This document shows positions 12,593-20,444 of a stretch of 64,000 nucleotides of DNA, piece after piece. The stretch comes from Thermus igniterrae ATCC 700962. GTDB taxonomy: Bacteria > Deinococcota > Deinococci > Deinococcales > Thermaceae. Position 1 is the stretch's first letter; each line of letters starts with the position of its first letter. The stretch spans positions 1 through 64,000 of the forward strand of contig NZ_AQWU01000072.1 in NCBI RefSeq assembly GCF_000376265.1. The letters are read 5' to 3'. A program made the translations under genes and the position numbers. The notes beneath the pieces were generated by a model that was given only the letters and a program-made list of their open reading frames with translations, was not told the origin of the DNA and searched no databases.

Positions 12593-12862
12593 TTACTTCC
12601 TCAGGCCCAGCTTCTCAACCAGGGCCTGGTAGCGCTCGGGGTCCTCCCGCTCCAGGTAGCGCAAGAGCCTGCGGCGCTGACCCACCAGCATGAGGAGGCC
12701 CCGGTGGGAGTGGTGGTCGTGCTTGTGGTCCTTCAGGTGCTCGGAAAGCCGGTTGATGCGCAGGGTGAGGAGGGCCACCTGCACCTCGGTGCTCCCCGTG
12801 TCCCCGGGGAAGCGGGCGAACTCCGCAATTACCTTCTGCTTTTCTTCCTTGGTGATGGGCAT
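12593..12862 (-). CDS. rpsO: 30S ribosomal protein S15
   Basis: This 89-residue protein starts [20 protein letters not shown] and contains the S15 signature '[47 protein letters not shown]'. It matches the family in length and in all RNA-contact blocks. S15 binds the three-way junction of the 16S rRNA central domain early in 30S assembly. The ATG is preceded by GGAGGAAAAG. It has its own near-consensus promoter 68 bp upstream and a leader of about 60 nt. Confidence 0.96.
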   Translation of the reverse strand: MPITKEEKQKVIAEFARFPGDTGSTEVQVALLTLRINRLSEHLKDHKHDHHSHRGLLMLVGQRRRLLRYLEREDPERYQALVEKLGLRK

Positions 12863-12958
12863 CTTTTCCTCCGTCAGGGGGGAAGGCGCTCAGGCCCCTT
12901 CCTCCTCAAAGCCCCAAAGGGCCTTAACCAGAATAGGCCCTGGTTCTCCTCCCGTCAA
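12863..12958 (-). promoter_or_regulatory. rpsO promoter and probable autoregulatory leader
   Basis: TTGACG (12958-12953), a 17-bp spacer and TATTCT (12935-12930) form a near-consensus sigma-A promoter. The expected start near 12923 leaves a leader of about 60 nt before the ATG. The leader contains AGGCCC...GGGCCT arms that can pair, with a purine-rich loop, followed by GACGGAGGAAAAG. In T. thermophilus, S15 is known to repress its own mRNA by binding an rRNA-like fold in this leader. The same control here is inferred. Confidence 0.7.
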
Positions 12959-14072
12959 GGAGAAAGAGGGAGAGGGCGGCCAGGGCTAAAAGGGCCCCTG
13001 CCAGGAAGGCCACCTCCGCTCCTAGCCCCTGCCAGAGCAGGCCGAAGAGGAGGCTCGCGGGCAGGAGGAGGAGGCCCACCACCGTGTGGTAAAGCCCGAT
13101 GGCGCTGGCCTTGGCCTCTTCCGGCACCAAAGTGGCCAGGTAGGCCCGGCTGGCCCCTTCAAAGGCGGCGGAGTAGAGGGCGTAGAGGAGGAGAAAGGCC
13201 ACTCCCCAAAGGGGTGCCTTTGCCCAGGCAAAGCCCAGGTAGACCAGGGCGTAAAGGGAAAAACCTAAGGCCACCACCCGCCTCAGCCCCACCCGGTCGG
13301 CCAGGCTCCCCAAGGGGTAGGAGAGAAGGGCATAGAGGAGGTTGTAGCCGGTGTAGGCCAGGGTGACCTCCCCTTCGCTCAGGCCCAGCTCCTTAAGCCT
13401 TAGGAGCAGGAAGGCGTTGGAGGAAAGGGCCAGGGCGAACACCCCGGAGACCAGGAGGAAGCGCCGGTAGGCGGGGGGCATGCCGGAAAGGCGCAAGGGG
13501 GGCAGGGGGCGCTTAGGAGCGGGTTTTTCCCGTATCCAGAGGAGGACCAAGGCGGCCAGAAGGGCGGGAAGCGCCGAGGCCCAAAACACCCCCCGCACCC
13601 CTAGGTGGGGGAGGAGGAGAAAGGCCAGCAAGGGGCCTAAGGTGGCCCCCAGGGTGTCCATGCCCCGGTGGAGGCCGTAGGCCCTGCCCAAGGCTTCCCG
13701 GGGAGCGCTTTCTGCCAGGAGGGCATCCCGAGGGGCGGTGCGCAGGCCCTTGCCCGTGCGGTCCAGAAAGCGGTAGAGGAGGACGTGCCAGGGGCTTTGC
13801 GCCAGGGCCAGGAGGGGGCGCAAGAGGCCGGGAATCCCGTACCCCAGGAGGAGGAGGGGTTTCCTTCTGCCCATGCGGTCGGAAAGCCGTCCCCCCACCA
13901 CCTTGAAGAGGCTGGCCGTGGCCTCGGCCACCCCTTCTACCAGGCCGATGGCCCCAGCCCCCGCCCCCAGGCTGGCCAGGAAAAGGGGAAGGAGGGGGTA
14001 GACCATCTCGCTGGCCACGTCCATGAGGAAGCTGACCAGGCCAAGGAGGTAGACCACCAGGGGAAGCTTCAT
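12924..14072 (-). CDS. MFS transporter
   Basis: This 382-residue major facilitator protein has about 12 hydrophobic helices. The loop 2-3 motif is present as 'GGRLSDRMGRRKPLLL' near residue 60 and repeated in degenerate form as 'GSLADRVGLRRVVALG' near residue 256. The N-terminal segment 'LVSFLMDVASEMVYPLLPLFL' matches MFS proteins often annotated as multidrug-type efflux carriers. The substrate is unknown. Its ATG overlaps the stop of the upstream small membrane protein (ATGA), so the two are coupled. The region just beyond its stop holds the rpsO promoter. Confidence 0.78.
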   Translation of the reverse strand: MKLPLVVYLLGLVSFLMDVASEMVYPLLPLFLASLGAGAGAIGLVEGVAEATASLFKVVGGRLSDRMGRRKPLLLLGYGIPGLLRPLLALAQSPWHVLLYRFLDRTGKGLRTAPRDALLAESAPREALGRAYGLHRGMDTLGATLGPLLAFLLLPHLGVRGVFWASALPALLAALVLLWIREKPAPKRPLPPLRLSGMPPAYRRFLLVSGVFALALSSNAFLLLRLKELGLSEGEVTLAYTGYNLLYALLSYPLGSLADRVGLRRVVALGFSLYALVYLGFAWAKAPLWGVAFLLLYALYSAAFEGASRAYLATLVPEEAKASAIGLYHTVVGLLLLPASLLFGLLWQGLGAEVAFLAGALLALAALSLFLLDGRRTRAYSG

Positions 14073-14548
14073 GGCCGGTACCTGAGGTAAAGCCCCACTA
14101 GCAGGGGCTCAGGAAGGACCATGAGCAGGGAGAGGGGGTCCAAAGGGGCGGGGGCGAGGACGGCCGGACCCAAGGGGGTGCTAAAGGGCAGGGGCAGGGT
14201 GCGGGTCAGGAGGAAAAGCAGGAGCATGGTGAGGGAAAGCCCCATTCCCAGCCGCCAGATTCCCAGGGCAAAGGGGGGGTCTTGGTCTGGATACATGAAG
14301 CGGAGCACCATGAGGCCTAGCGCATAGGTCACCTTCAGGGCCAGGAGGAGGAGGAAAAGCTGCCCGTACAGGTAGTACTCGCTCACCAGGCCGTACCGAA
14401 CCGCCTCGGCCTCCGAGATTCCCAGGGCGCTTCCGCAAAGCCCCTGGCCCAGGACCTCGCCCAGGCTGAGGCCCAAAAACTGCAGGAAGAAGGGTAGGAG
14501 GGAAAGGGCCACCATCCAGGGGAGGGCAGGTCCGGCCACGAAGCGCAC
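14069..14548 (-). CDS. Four-helix membrane protein of unknown function
   Basis: I do not recognise this 159-residue protein. Four hydrophobic segments are visible (about 8-32, 58-85, 97-115 and 134-155). The last begins near a Pro/Ala-rich loop, and the first and second are separated by a loop containing one Cys. The start is GTG at 14548. The gene begins only 24 bp beyond the cba terminator and ends in an ATGA overlap with the MFS gene, so the two form a unit and may act together. It could be an accessory subunit, but nothing in the sequence proves it. Confidence 0.6.
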   Translation of the reverse strand: MRFVAGPALPWMVALSLLPFFLQFLGLSLGEVLGQGLCGSALGISEAEAVRYGLVSEYYLYGQLFLLLLALKVTYALGLMVLRFMYPDQDPPFALGIWRLGMGLSLTMLLLFLLTRTLPLPFSTPLGPAVLAPAPLDPLSLLMVLPEPLLVGLYLRYRP

Positions 14549-14572
14549 GCCCTTAGCCTTTCCCCTATCCGG

Positions 14573-14609
14573 AAAAAGGTCAAGGGCCAGGGCGCCCTGG
14601 CCCTTGACC
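14573..14609 (-). terminator. Terminator of the ba3 oxidase operon
   Basis: A perfect 16-bp self-complementary arm pair (14578-14593 / 14594-14609, core CCAGGGC/GCCCTGG) is followed on the reverse strand by five T residues (14577-14573). It lies 11 bp past the cbaA stop. The absence of a spacer means that the real loop forms from the central GGCGCC. Confidence 0.88.
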
Positions 14610-14619
14610 CCACACGGCC

Positions 14620-16308
14620 TTACCAGAGGCGCAGCCCAGGCACCAGGTTCACGTTGCCGAAGAGCTGGACCAGGGTGGGCCCATAGGTGAGGGCCACCAG
14701 GATCACCGCCACCACGAACCAGAAGCCCACCCGGTCCAGGGCCTGGACCAGCCTGCGGTCCTCAGGGCCGGAGAGCACCTCGGCGAAGGGCACCGGGGCC
14801 TCGGCCAGCTCGGGCCTGCGCTCCCGCCCCAGGAGGACGCCGAAGAGGCCGTAGATGAAGAGGAGAAGGGCCACGAGGAGGATGATCCCGCCCAGGATGT
14901 TGAAGACCATGGGGACGGCGCTGTGGGCGTAGGCGTCGGGCACCTGGGCGATGTAGGCCCGCCGGGGCACGTTGAGAAGCCCCTGCCAGTGGAGGCCAAT
15001 GGCCATGACCAGCATGCCGATGAACCACAGCCAGACCACCGCCAGGCCAACCCGCCTTTGGGCATCGGAGATGGGCTTGCCCGTGAGGTTGGGGATGAGC
15101 CACCACAGGGAGCCCATGGCCGTGAGGGTAACCAGGCTGGCCACCTGCAAGTGGAAGTGCCCGGCGATCCAGATGGTATTGTGGACGACGTAGTCCAGGG
15201 TGAAGCTGGCGTTCACCATGCCGCCGGCACCGCCAGGGATAAAGCCGATGAGGCCAAGCACCGGGGCCACGAAGGCTGGGTTGCCCCAGGGGAGGACCTT
15301 GATCCAGCCAAAGAGGCCCTTACCCCCCCGCATCCGGCCGGCGAACTCCAGGCTGGCGGCGATGGTGAAGGCGGTCATGAGGCTGGGCACCGCCACGAAC
15401 ATGGTGAGGATGGAGTGGATCATCTTCCAGGTGGGGTCAATCCCAGGGTCGGCGAACTGGTGGTGGAACCCCACGGGGGTGGAGAAGAGGAGGAAGAGGA
15501 GGAAGACGATGCGGGCGATGGGGTCGGAGACCAGCTTGCCCCCCGCCTGCTTGGGCAGGATGGTGTAGATGATGACGTAAGCGGGCAGGAGCCAGAAGTA
15601 CACGATGGGGTGGCCCGTCCACCAGAAGAGGGTGCGGGTGATGAGGGGGTCCACCCCCTTGACGAGGCCGAAGGACCAGGGGAGGAGGAAGAGGACGGCC
15701 TCGAGGACCAGCCCGATGGAGGCGATGAACCACATCAGCCAGTACACCACGGCCATGTAGGTGACCAGGGGGGTCACCTTGCCGGGGTTCTGGGCCTTCC
15801 AGCGCCGCCAGAGGTCCAGCACGATGTAGATGCTCACCCAGGTGGAGAGGACGAAGATGCTGGCCCCCAGGTAGAAGGCCCAGTGGCCCTGGAGGGGCGG
15901 GTAGAAGGTGTAGAGGACGGTGGCGTTGTTGGAAAGCAGGGGCAGGGCCGCCATCACCAGGCCGATGAAGGCCATCCACCAGGAGAGCCACATGAGGCCC
16001 ATGTTGGGCCTGAGGTTCAGCTCCCGGGCCGGCAGGTAGACCATGATGGCCTGGGCGAAGAGCTGGGTGAAGACGATGGCGTTCAGGACCCCGTGCAGGG
16101 TCAGGCCCTGGTAGTAGGACTGGACGAAGGGGAGAAGGCGCTTAAGGAGGGGATAGGCGTCCACGTTCCCGTAGTTCAGGGCCTGGAAGGGACCGAAGAG
16201 GCTCCCCACGATGACGGCGATGAAGCCCAGGACCAGGAAGTACAGGGTGGCCTTCTTCTCCGGATGGGCCTCGTACACGCGGCTTGCGTCGCTGGTGCGT
16301 ACTGCCAT
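14620..16308 (-). CDS. cbaA: ba3-type cytochrome c oxidase subunit I
   Basis: The 562-residue haem-copper oxidase subunit has the same length as T. thermophilus CbaA and a nearly identical start (VYEAHPEKKATLYFLVLGF). Thirteen membrane helices are expected. 'LTLHGVLNAIVF' carries a low-spin haem ligand. 'WWTGHPIVYFWLLPAY' contains the CuB His and the cross-linked Tyr (H-P-I-V-Y), and 'GFHHQFADPG' the paired CuB His. 'VVHNTIWIAGHFHLQVASL' carries the haem ligands near residue 380. This B-family enzyme reduces O2 with high affinity and is typically used at low oxygen. It starts 3 bp after cbaB and ends at a strong terminator. Confidence 0.96.
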   Translation of the reverse strand: MAVRTSDASRVYEAHPEKKATLYFLVLGFIAVIVGSLFGPFQALNYGNVDAYPLLKRLLPFVQSYYQGLTLHGVLNAIVFTQLFAQAIMVYLPARELNLRPNMGLMWLSWWMAFIGLVMAALPLLSNNATVLYTFYPPLQGHWAFYLGASIFVLSTWVSIYIVLDLWRRWKAQNPGKVTPLVTYMAVVYWLMWFIASIGLVLEAVLFLLPWSFGLVKGVDPLITRTLFWWTGHPIVYFWLLPAYVIIYTILPKQAGGKLVSDPIARIVFLLFLLFSTPVGFHHQFADPGIDPTWKMIHSILTMFVAVPSLMTAFTIAASLEFAGRMRGGKGLFGWIKVLPWGNPAFVAPVLGLIGFIPGGAGGMVNASFTLDYVVHNTIWIAGHFHLQVASLVTLTAMGSLWWLIPNLTGKPISDAQRRVGLAVVWLWFIGMLVMAIGLHWQGLLNVPRRAYIAQVPDAYAHSAVPMVFNILGGIILLVALLLFIYGLFGVLLGRERRPELAEAPVPFAEVLSGPEDRRLVQALDRVGFWFVVAVILVALTYGPTLVQLFGNVNLVPGLRLW

Positions 16309-16311
16309 GGC

Positions 16312-16818
16312 TCACTCCTTCACCACGATCTTGCCGAACATGTTCTGGTGGCCGAGGCCGCAGTACTGGTTGCAGATGATGCGGTACTCGCCTGCCTTCT
16401 TGAAGGTGTAGCGGACGGTGGTGACGTCCCCGGGTAGGACCTCCACGTTGATGTTGGTGCCCTCCACGTGGAAGCCGTGGATCACGTCCGGGCTGGTGAT
16501 CTTGAAGATGATCTCGGCCCCTTTGGGCACCTCAATGGGGTTGGGCTGGTAGCCGAAGGCGAAGGCCAGCACGTGGACCGTGTACTGGTTGGGCCCGGTC
16601 TGCACCACCGCCTGGGCCGCGTCGGCCCAGGGGCCTTCCGTGCGCACCTTGGTGGGGTCAAGGCGCTCCAGCTGACCCGCGGGGATCACTCCGGCGGTGT
16701 GGGTGGCCAGGGTGTAGGCGATGAGGGCGATGAAGACCACCACCATGACCAGGGAAAAGGCCAGCCATCCCTTCTCGTACGCCAGTATCGCCTTGTGGGC
16801 CTTGTGCTCGTCCACCAT
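16312..16818 (-). CDS. cbaB: ba3-type cytochrome c oxidase subunit II (CuA)
   Basis: This 168-residue protein has one N-terminal membrane helix (about 18-38) and a periplasmic cupredoxin domain. The CuA ligands are visible: His in 'DVIHGFHVEGTNINVEV' and 'CNQYCGLGHQNMFG' with both Cys, the His and the Met. It takes electrons from cytochrome c552 and passes them to haem b in CbaA. It lies between cbaD (3-bp gap) and cbaA (3-bp gap) in a tight operon. Confidence 0.96.
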   Translation of the reverse strand: MVDEHKAHKAILAYEKGWLAFSLVMVVVFIALIAYTLATHTAGVIPAGQLERLDPTKVRTEGPWADAAQAVVQTGPNQYTVHVLAFAFGYQPNPIEVPKGAEIIFKITSPDVIHGFHVEGTNINVEVLPGDVTTVRYTFKKAGEYRIICNQYCGLGHQNMFGKIVVKE

Positions 16819-16821
16819 GGC

Positions 16822-16926
16822 CTACCCCCTAGCGAAGAAGAGCGCGTATACCCCCAGCCAGAAGATCAGGATGGTGAGGGTAAGAATCACTATCACACCC
16901 ATAGCGCCGACCGGTTTTTCCTCCAT
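16822..16926 (-). CDS. cbaD: ba3-type oxidase small subunit IIa
   Basis: The 34-codon gene encodes MEEKPVGAMGVIVILTLTIL followed by IFWLGVYALFFARG, a single membrane helix. Length and both ends match subunit IIa of the T. thermophilus ba3 oxidase. It is a structural subunit packed against subunits I and II and is easily missed because of its size. A good ribosome site (GGAGGAAGGGT) precedes the ATG. It is the first gene of the cbaD-cbaB-cbaA operon. Confidence 0.93.
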   Translation of the reverse strand: MEEKPVGAMGVIVILTLTILIFWLGVYALFFARG

Positions 16927-16939
16927 ACCCTTCCTCCCT

Positions 16940-16988
16940 TACGGCAGGTTGCCGTATACGGGGGACATGTTAGCCAAAGGCGATTTGG
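16940..16988 (-). promoter_or_regulatory. Inverted repeats in the cba promoter/leader
   Basis: Two inverted repeats stand out upstream of cbaD: TACGGCA-N3-TGCCGTA (16940-16956) and CCAAA-N5-TTTGG (16974-16988). A possible promoter, TTCACC-N18-TAACAT, would place the second repeat in the spacer and the first at or just after the transcription start. They could be operators or, for the first, a leader hairpin. The regulator is unknown. Confidence 0.5.
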
Positions 16989-17051
16989 AAGGTGAAGTAC
17001 ATTTGTCCCTGCGGTGTGGCGCAGGGTGCCAAGTACCGGTAGGAGGTATAA

Positions 17052-17077
17052 GGGGGCCGGGGTATGCCCCGGCCCCC
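17052..17077 (-). terminator. Terminator-like hairpin after mglA
   Basis: An 11-bp GC-only stem (GGGGGCCGGGG / CCCCGGCCCCC) with a TATG loop lies 16 bp past the mglA stop. On the reverse strand only TT follows, so the T-run is poor. It probably separates mglBA from the cba promoter. Confidence 0.6.
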
Positions 17078-17092
17078 CCTCAGCCCCTGCCC

Positions 17093-17680
<588 letters not shown>

Positions 17681-17681
17681 G

Positions 17682-18173
17682 CTAGTTGCCGAAGAGCTCG
17701 TCCAGGAGGGCCTTGGCTTCCTCGCGGTACTGGGTGTCCAGGGAGAGCTTGGGCGGGTTGGCCAAGGCCTCCTCCGCCAGCCGGGCCAGGGCCTCGGCCG
17801 CCCGCTTGCCGTAGAGCTTCACCTTGCCCAGAGGGGCGTTTTCGTCAAAGACCAAAAGGAGCAGGGCGTGCTCCCCCGCCTCGTCCACATAGAGGCCCAT
17901 GCGTTCGCCCTGGTGCACCAGCTCCTGGAAGCGCACCTCCCCCAGGAGCTTGGCCAGGGCCTGGGTGGCGGCGGCGTTGCCCGCCACCAAGGTGGCCAAG
18001 GAGTCCAGGGGCGGGGGCTTGGGCGCCCAGAGGGCTTCCTTGTGGGCTAGAACGAAGCCTTTGCGGTCAATGAGGAGGCCGTAGCGGGCCCCGGTCTCCC
18101 GGAGGGTCTCCTCCAGGACCTCCATGGCCCGCTCGTAGAGGGCCCCGTACAGGACCAAAGAGGGTTCCACCAT
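17682..18173 (-). CDS. mglB: MglB, roadblock/LC7 GTPase-activating protein
   Basis: This 163-residue roadblock/LC7 protein has the core '[26 protein letters not shown]' (about 22-48), '[20 protein letters not shown]' and '[37 protein letters not shown]'. MglB dimers bind one MglA and stimulate GTP hydrolysis, so cytoplasmic polarity control is the expected role. The ATG at 18173 is only 17 bp from the divergent M20 peptidase start, with a -10 box 9 nt upstream. mglA follows directly. Confidence 0.92.
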   Translation of the reverse strand: MVEPSLVLYGALYERAMEVLEETLRETGARYGLLIDRKGFVLAHKEALWAPKPPPLDSLATLVAGNAAATQALAKLLGEVRFQELVHQGERMGLYVDEAGEHALLLLVFDENAPLGKVKLYGKRAAEALARLAEEALANPPKLSLDTQYREEAKALLDELFGN

Positions 18174-18190
18174 AGTATGCTCAGTCTACC
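18174..18190. promoter_or_regulatory. 17-bp divergent promoter region, mglB and M20 peptidase
   Basis: Two start codons face away from each other with 17 bp between. Forward TATGCT (18176-18181) is 9 nt from ATG 18191; reverse TAGACT (18188-18183) is 9 nt from ATG 18173. Both genes would give leaderless mRNA, and both -35 regions must lie inside the opposite gene. Confidence 0.55.
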
Positions 18191-19516
18191 ATGAGCGCCT
18201 TTTTACAAGAGGCCAGGGCCCTTTTGGCCGAGCTGGTGGCCATTCCCACGGTGAGCGCCGAGGGGAGGGCTCTTCGGGAGGGGGCGGAAAGGGTGGCCGG
18301 GCTTCTGGAGGCCCTGGGGTTGCGGGCAGAGCTCCAGGAGGGCTATGGGCCGCCGGTGGTCTACGCCGAGGGGGGGGAAGGGGAGAAGACGCTCCTTTTT
18401 TACAACCACTACGATGTCCAGCCTCCCGATCCCCTGGAGCTCTGGGAGAGCGACCCCTTTGCCCTAGCCGAGCGGGAGGGGGCCTGGTACGGCCGCGGCA
18501 CCCACGACGACAAGGGGGAGCTGGTGGCCCGCCTGGTGGCCCTCCGGCTCTTCCGGGAGAAGCACGGGTTTCTGCCCCGGGTGAAGTTCGTGGTGGAGGG
18601 GGAGGAGGAGGTGGGAAGCCCCCACCTGGCGGACTACGTGCGGGACCATCGGGACCTTTTGCGGGCCGAGGCCATCCTCTGGGAGGCGGGAGGCGTGGAC
18701 GCCCAGGGGAGGCCCTACCTCTACGCGGGGCTCAAGGGGATCGTGGCCCTGGAGCTCAGGGTGCGCACCGCCGCCTTTGATCTCCACTCCTCCTATGGGG
18801 CGGTGGTGGAAAACCCCATCTACCGCCTGGCCAGGGCGGTGGCCAGCCTGCGGGACGAGGAGGGGCGGGTCCTCATCCCCGGGTTCTACGAGCGGGTGCG
18901 GCCCCTCACCCCCAAGGAGGTGGAGGTGCTCTCGGAAATCCCCGATGAGTCGGAGAGCCTGAAGTCGCTTTTTGGCGTGCGGGACTTCCTGGGGGGTGCC
19001 AGGAACCTGGAGTTCAACCAGCGCCTTTACGCCGAGCCCTGCGTGAACCTCAACGGCTTCCATGCCGGCTACGGGGGCCCGGGTTCCAAGACGGTTTTGC
19101 CAGCCGAGGCCTTCGCCAAGCTGGACTTCCGCCTGGTCCCTGACCAGGACCCGGAGGAGGTTCCCGAGCTCCTTCGCCGGCACCTCGAGGCCCAAGGCTT
19201 CCACGACGTGGAGGTGGTGGTCCTGGAGAAGGGGGAGCACCCCGCCCGCTCCGACCTGGCCCATCCCTTCGTGGGCCTAGCCAGGCGGGCCCTGGAGGAG
19301 GCCTTTGGCGCCAGGGCCGTCCTCTACCCCAACATGGCGGGCTCGGGGCCCATGTACCCCTTCCTCCACCACCTGAAGGCCCCGGCGGTGGGCCTGGGGG
19401 TGGGGTACCCTGGGAGCCGGGTCCACAGCCCCAACGAGCACATCCGCATCGCCGACTTTGAGCGGGGCACCCGGGCCCTCCTGCGGCTTTTGGAGCTTTA
19501 CTTCCTGGGCGGCTAG
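18191..19516 (+). CDS. M20-family metallopeptidase (dipeptidase-like)
   Basis: The 441-residue protein has the two-zinc peptidase layout: 'LLFYNHYDVQPPDPLELWESDPF' near residue 73 (His and catalytic Asp), 'YGRGTHDDKGELVARLVAL' near 100 (bridging Asp), 'FVVEGEEEVGSPHL' near 135 (general-base Glu and ligand), and 'VHSPNEHIRIADFERGTRALL' at the end (ligand His). The lid/dimerisation domain is inserted in the middle. It matches M20 dipeptidase/acylase enzymes that trim peptides in the cytoplasm; the exact substrate is unknown. The ATG is leaderless. Confidence 0.83.
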   Translation: MSAFLQEARALLAELVAIPTVSAEGRALREGAERVAGLLEALGLRAELQEGYGPPVVYAEGGEGEKTLLFYNHYDVQPPDPLELWESDPFALAEREGAWYGRGTHDDKGELVARLVALRLFREKHGFLPRVKFVVEGEEEVGSPHLADYVRDHRDLLRAEAILWEAGGVDAQGRPYLYAGLKGIVALELRVRTAAFDLHSSYGAVVENPIYRLARAVASLRDEEGRVLIPGFYERVRPLTPKEVEVLSEIPDESESLKSLFGVRDFLGGARNLEFNQRLYAEPCVNLNGFHAGYGGPGSKTVLPAEAFAKLDFRLVPDQDPEEVPELLRRHLEAQGFHDVEVVVLEKGEHPARSDLAHPFVGLARRALEEAFGARAVLYPNMAGSGPMYPFLHHLKAPAVGLGVGYPGSRVHSPNEHIRIADFERGTRALLRLLELYFLGG

Positions 19517-19536
19517 GGGTGCTATCCTTGGGCGGT

Positions 19537-20406
19537 ATGCGCCTGGTCTTTGGCGAGCGCGATACCCCTTACGAGGCGGCCCGGGTGGTGGTCCTGCCCG
19601 TGCCCTACGACCTCTCCCTCTCCTTCCTCCCCGGGGCGCGGCGGGGGCCGGAGGCCCTCCTTCTGGCCAGCCGGGAGCTGGAGCCCTTCCTGCTGGAGCT
19701 GGGCGTGGCCCCGGAGGAGGTGGGGATCCACGCGGCCGAGCCCGTGCCCTGGGTGGCGGGGAGCGCCGAGGAGAGCCACCGCCTCATCCGGGAGGCGGCT
19801 TTGGCCCACCTCCGGGCGGGCAAGTTCCTGGTGAGCCTGGGGGGGGACCATTCCATCGTCCACCCCCTGGTGCAGGCCCACCGGGAAGCCCTGGGGGACT
19901 TTTCCATCCTGCACATAGACGCCCACGCCGACCTCTACCCCGAGTGGCAGGGCTCGGTCTACTCCCACGCCTCCCCCTTCTTCCGCCTGCTCCAAGAGGG
20001 TTTTCCCCTGGTCCAGGTGGGCCTCAGGGCCATGGACCGGGACTCCCTCCACCTGGCGAAGGAGAAGGGCGTGGCCTTCTTCCCTGCCCACCGCCTCCAC
20101 CGGGAAGGCCTTCCCCTGGAGGAGATTCTGGCCGCTTTGGGCAAGCGGGTCTACCTCAGCTTTGACTTTGACGCCCTGGACCCCTCGGTGATGCCCAGCG
20201 TGGGGACCCCTCTTCCTGGAGGGCTCACCTACCGCCAGGCGGTGGAGCTCCTCGAGGCCCTCTTCCGGGAAAAGGAGGTGGTGGGCATGGACTTCGTGGA
20301 GCTCTCCCCCAACGGGCAGTTCCACGCGGAGATGACCGCGGCCCAGCTGGTCTACCACGCCATCGGGCTCAAGGGGCTACAGGCGGGCTGGCTCAGGCCC
20401 GAGTAG
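19537..20406 (+). CDS. speB: Agmatinase-family ureohydrolase, probably aminopropylagmatinase
   Basis: The 289-residue arginase-fold enzyme shows all Mn-binding motifs: 'SLGGDHSIVHPLV', 'HIDAHADLYPEWQGSVYSHAS', and 'YLSFDFDALDPSVMPSVGTP'. In T. thermophilus the SpeB homologue acts on N1-aminopropylagmatine to give spermidine, the route to its long polyamines. By similarity the same job is likely here, with agmatine as the other possible substrate. ATG 19537 is chosen because TATCCT (19522-19527) lies 9 nt upstream; an earlier in-frame start at 19519 would overlap that box. No polyamine gene neighbours are present. Confidence 0.82.
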   Translation: MRLVFGERDTPYEAARVVVLPVPYDLSLSFLPGARRGPEALLLASRELEPFLLELGVAPEEVGIHAAEPVPWVAGSAEESHRLIREAALAHLRAGKFLVSLGGDHSIVHPLVQAHREALGDFSILHIDAHADLYPEWQGSVYSHASPFFRLLQEGFPLVQVGLRAMDRDSLHLAKEKGVAFFPAHRLHREGLPLEEILAALGKRVYLSFDFDALDPSVMPSVGTPLPGGLTYRQAVELLEALFREKEVVGMDFVELSPNGQFHAEMTAAQLVYHAIGLKGLQAGWLRPE

Positions 20407-20444
20407 GGCACATTTTTCCCCGGGCCCTGGCTTACCATGGGCCT

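Noticed and set aside
14923-16437. Forward open frame antisense to cbaA/cbaB
   Set aside because: The product is mostly Asp, Glu, Gly and His repeats; it is a by-product of membrane-protein codons on the other strand.
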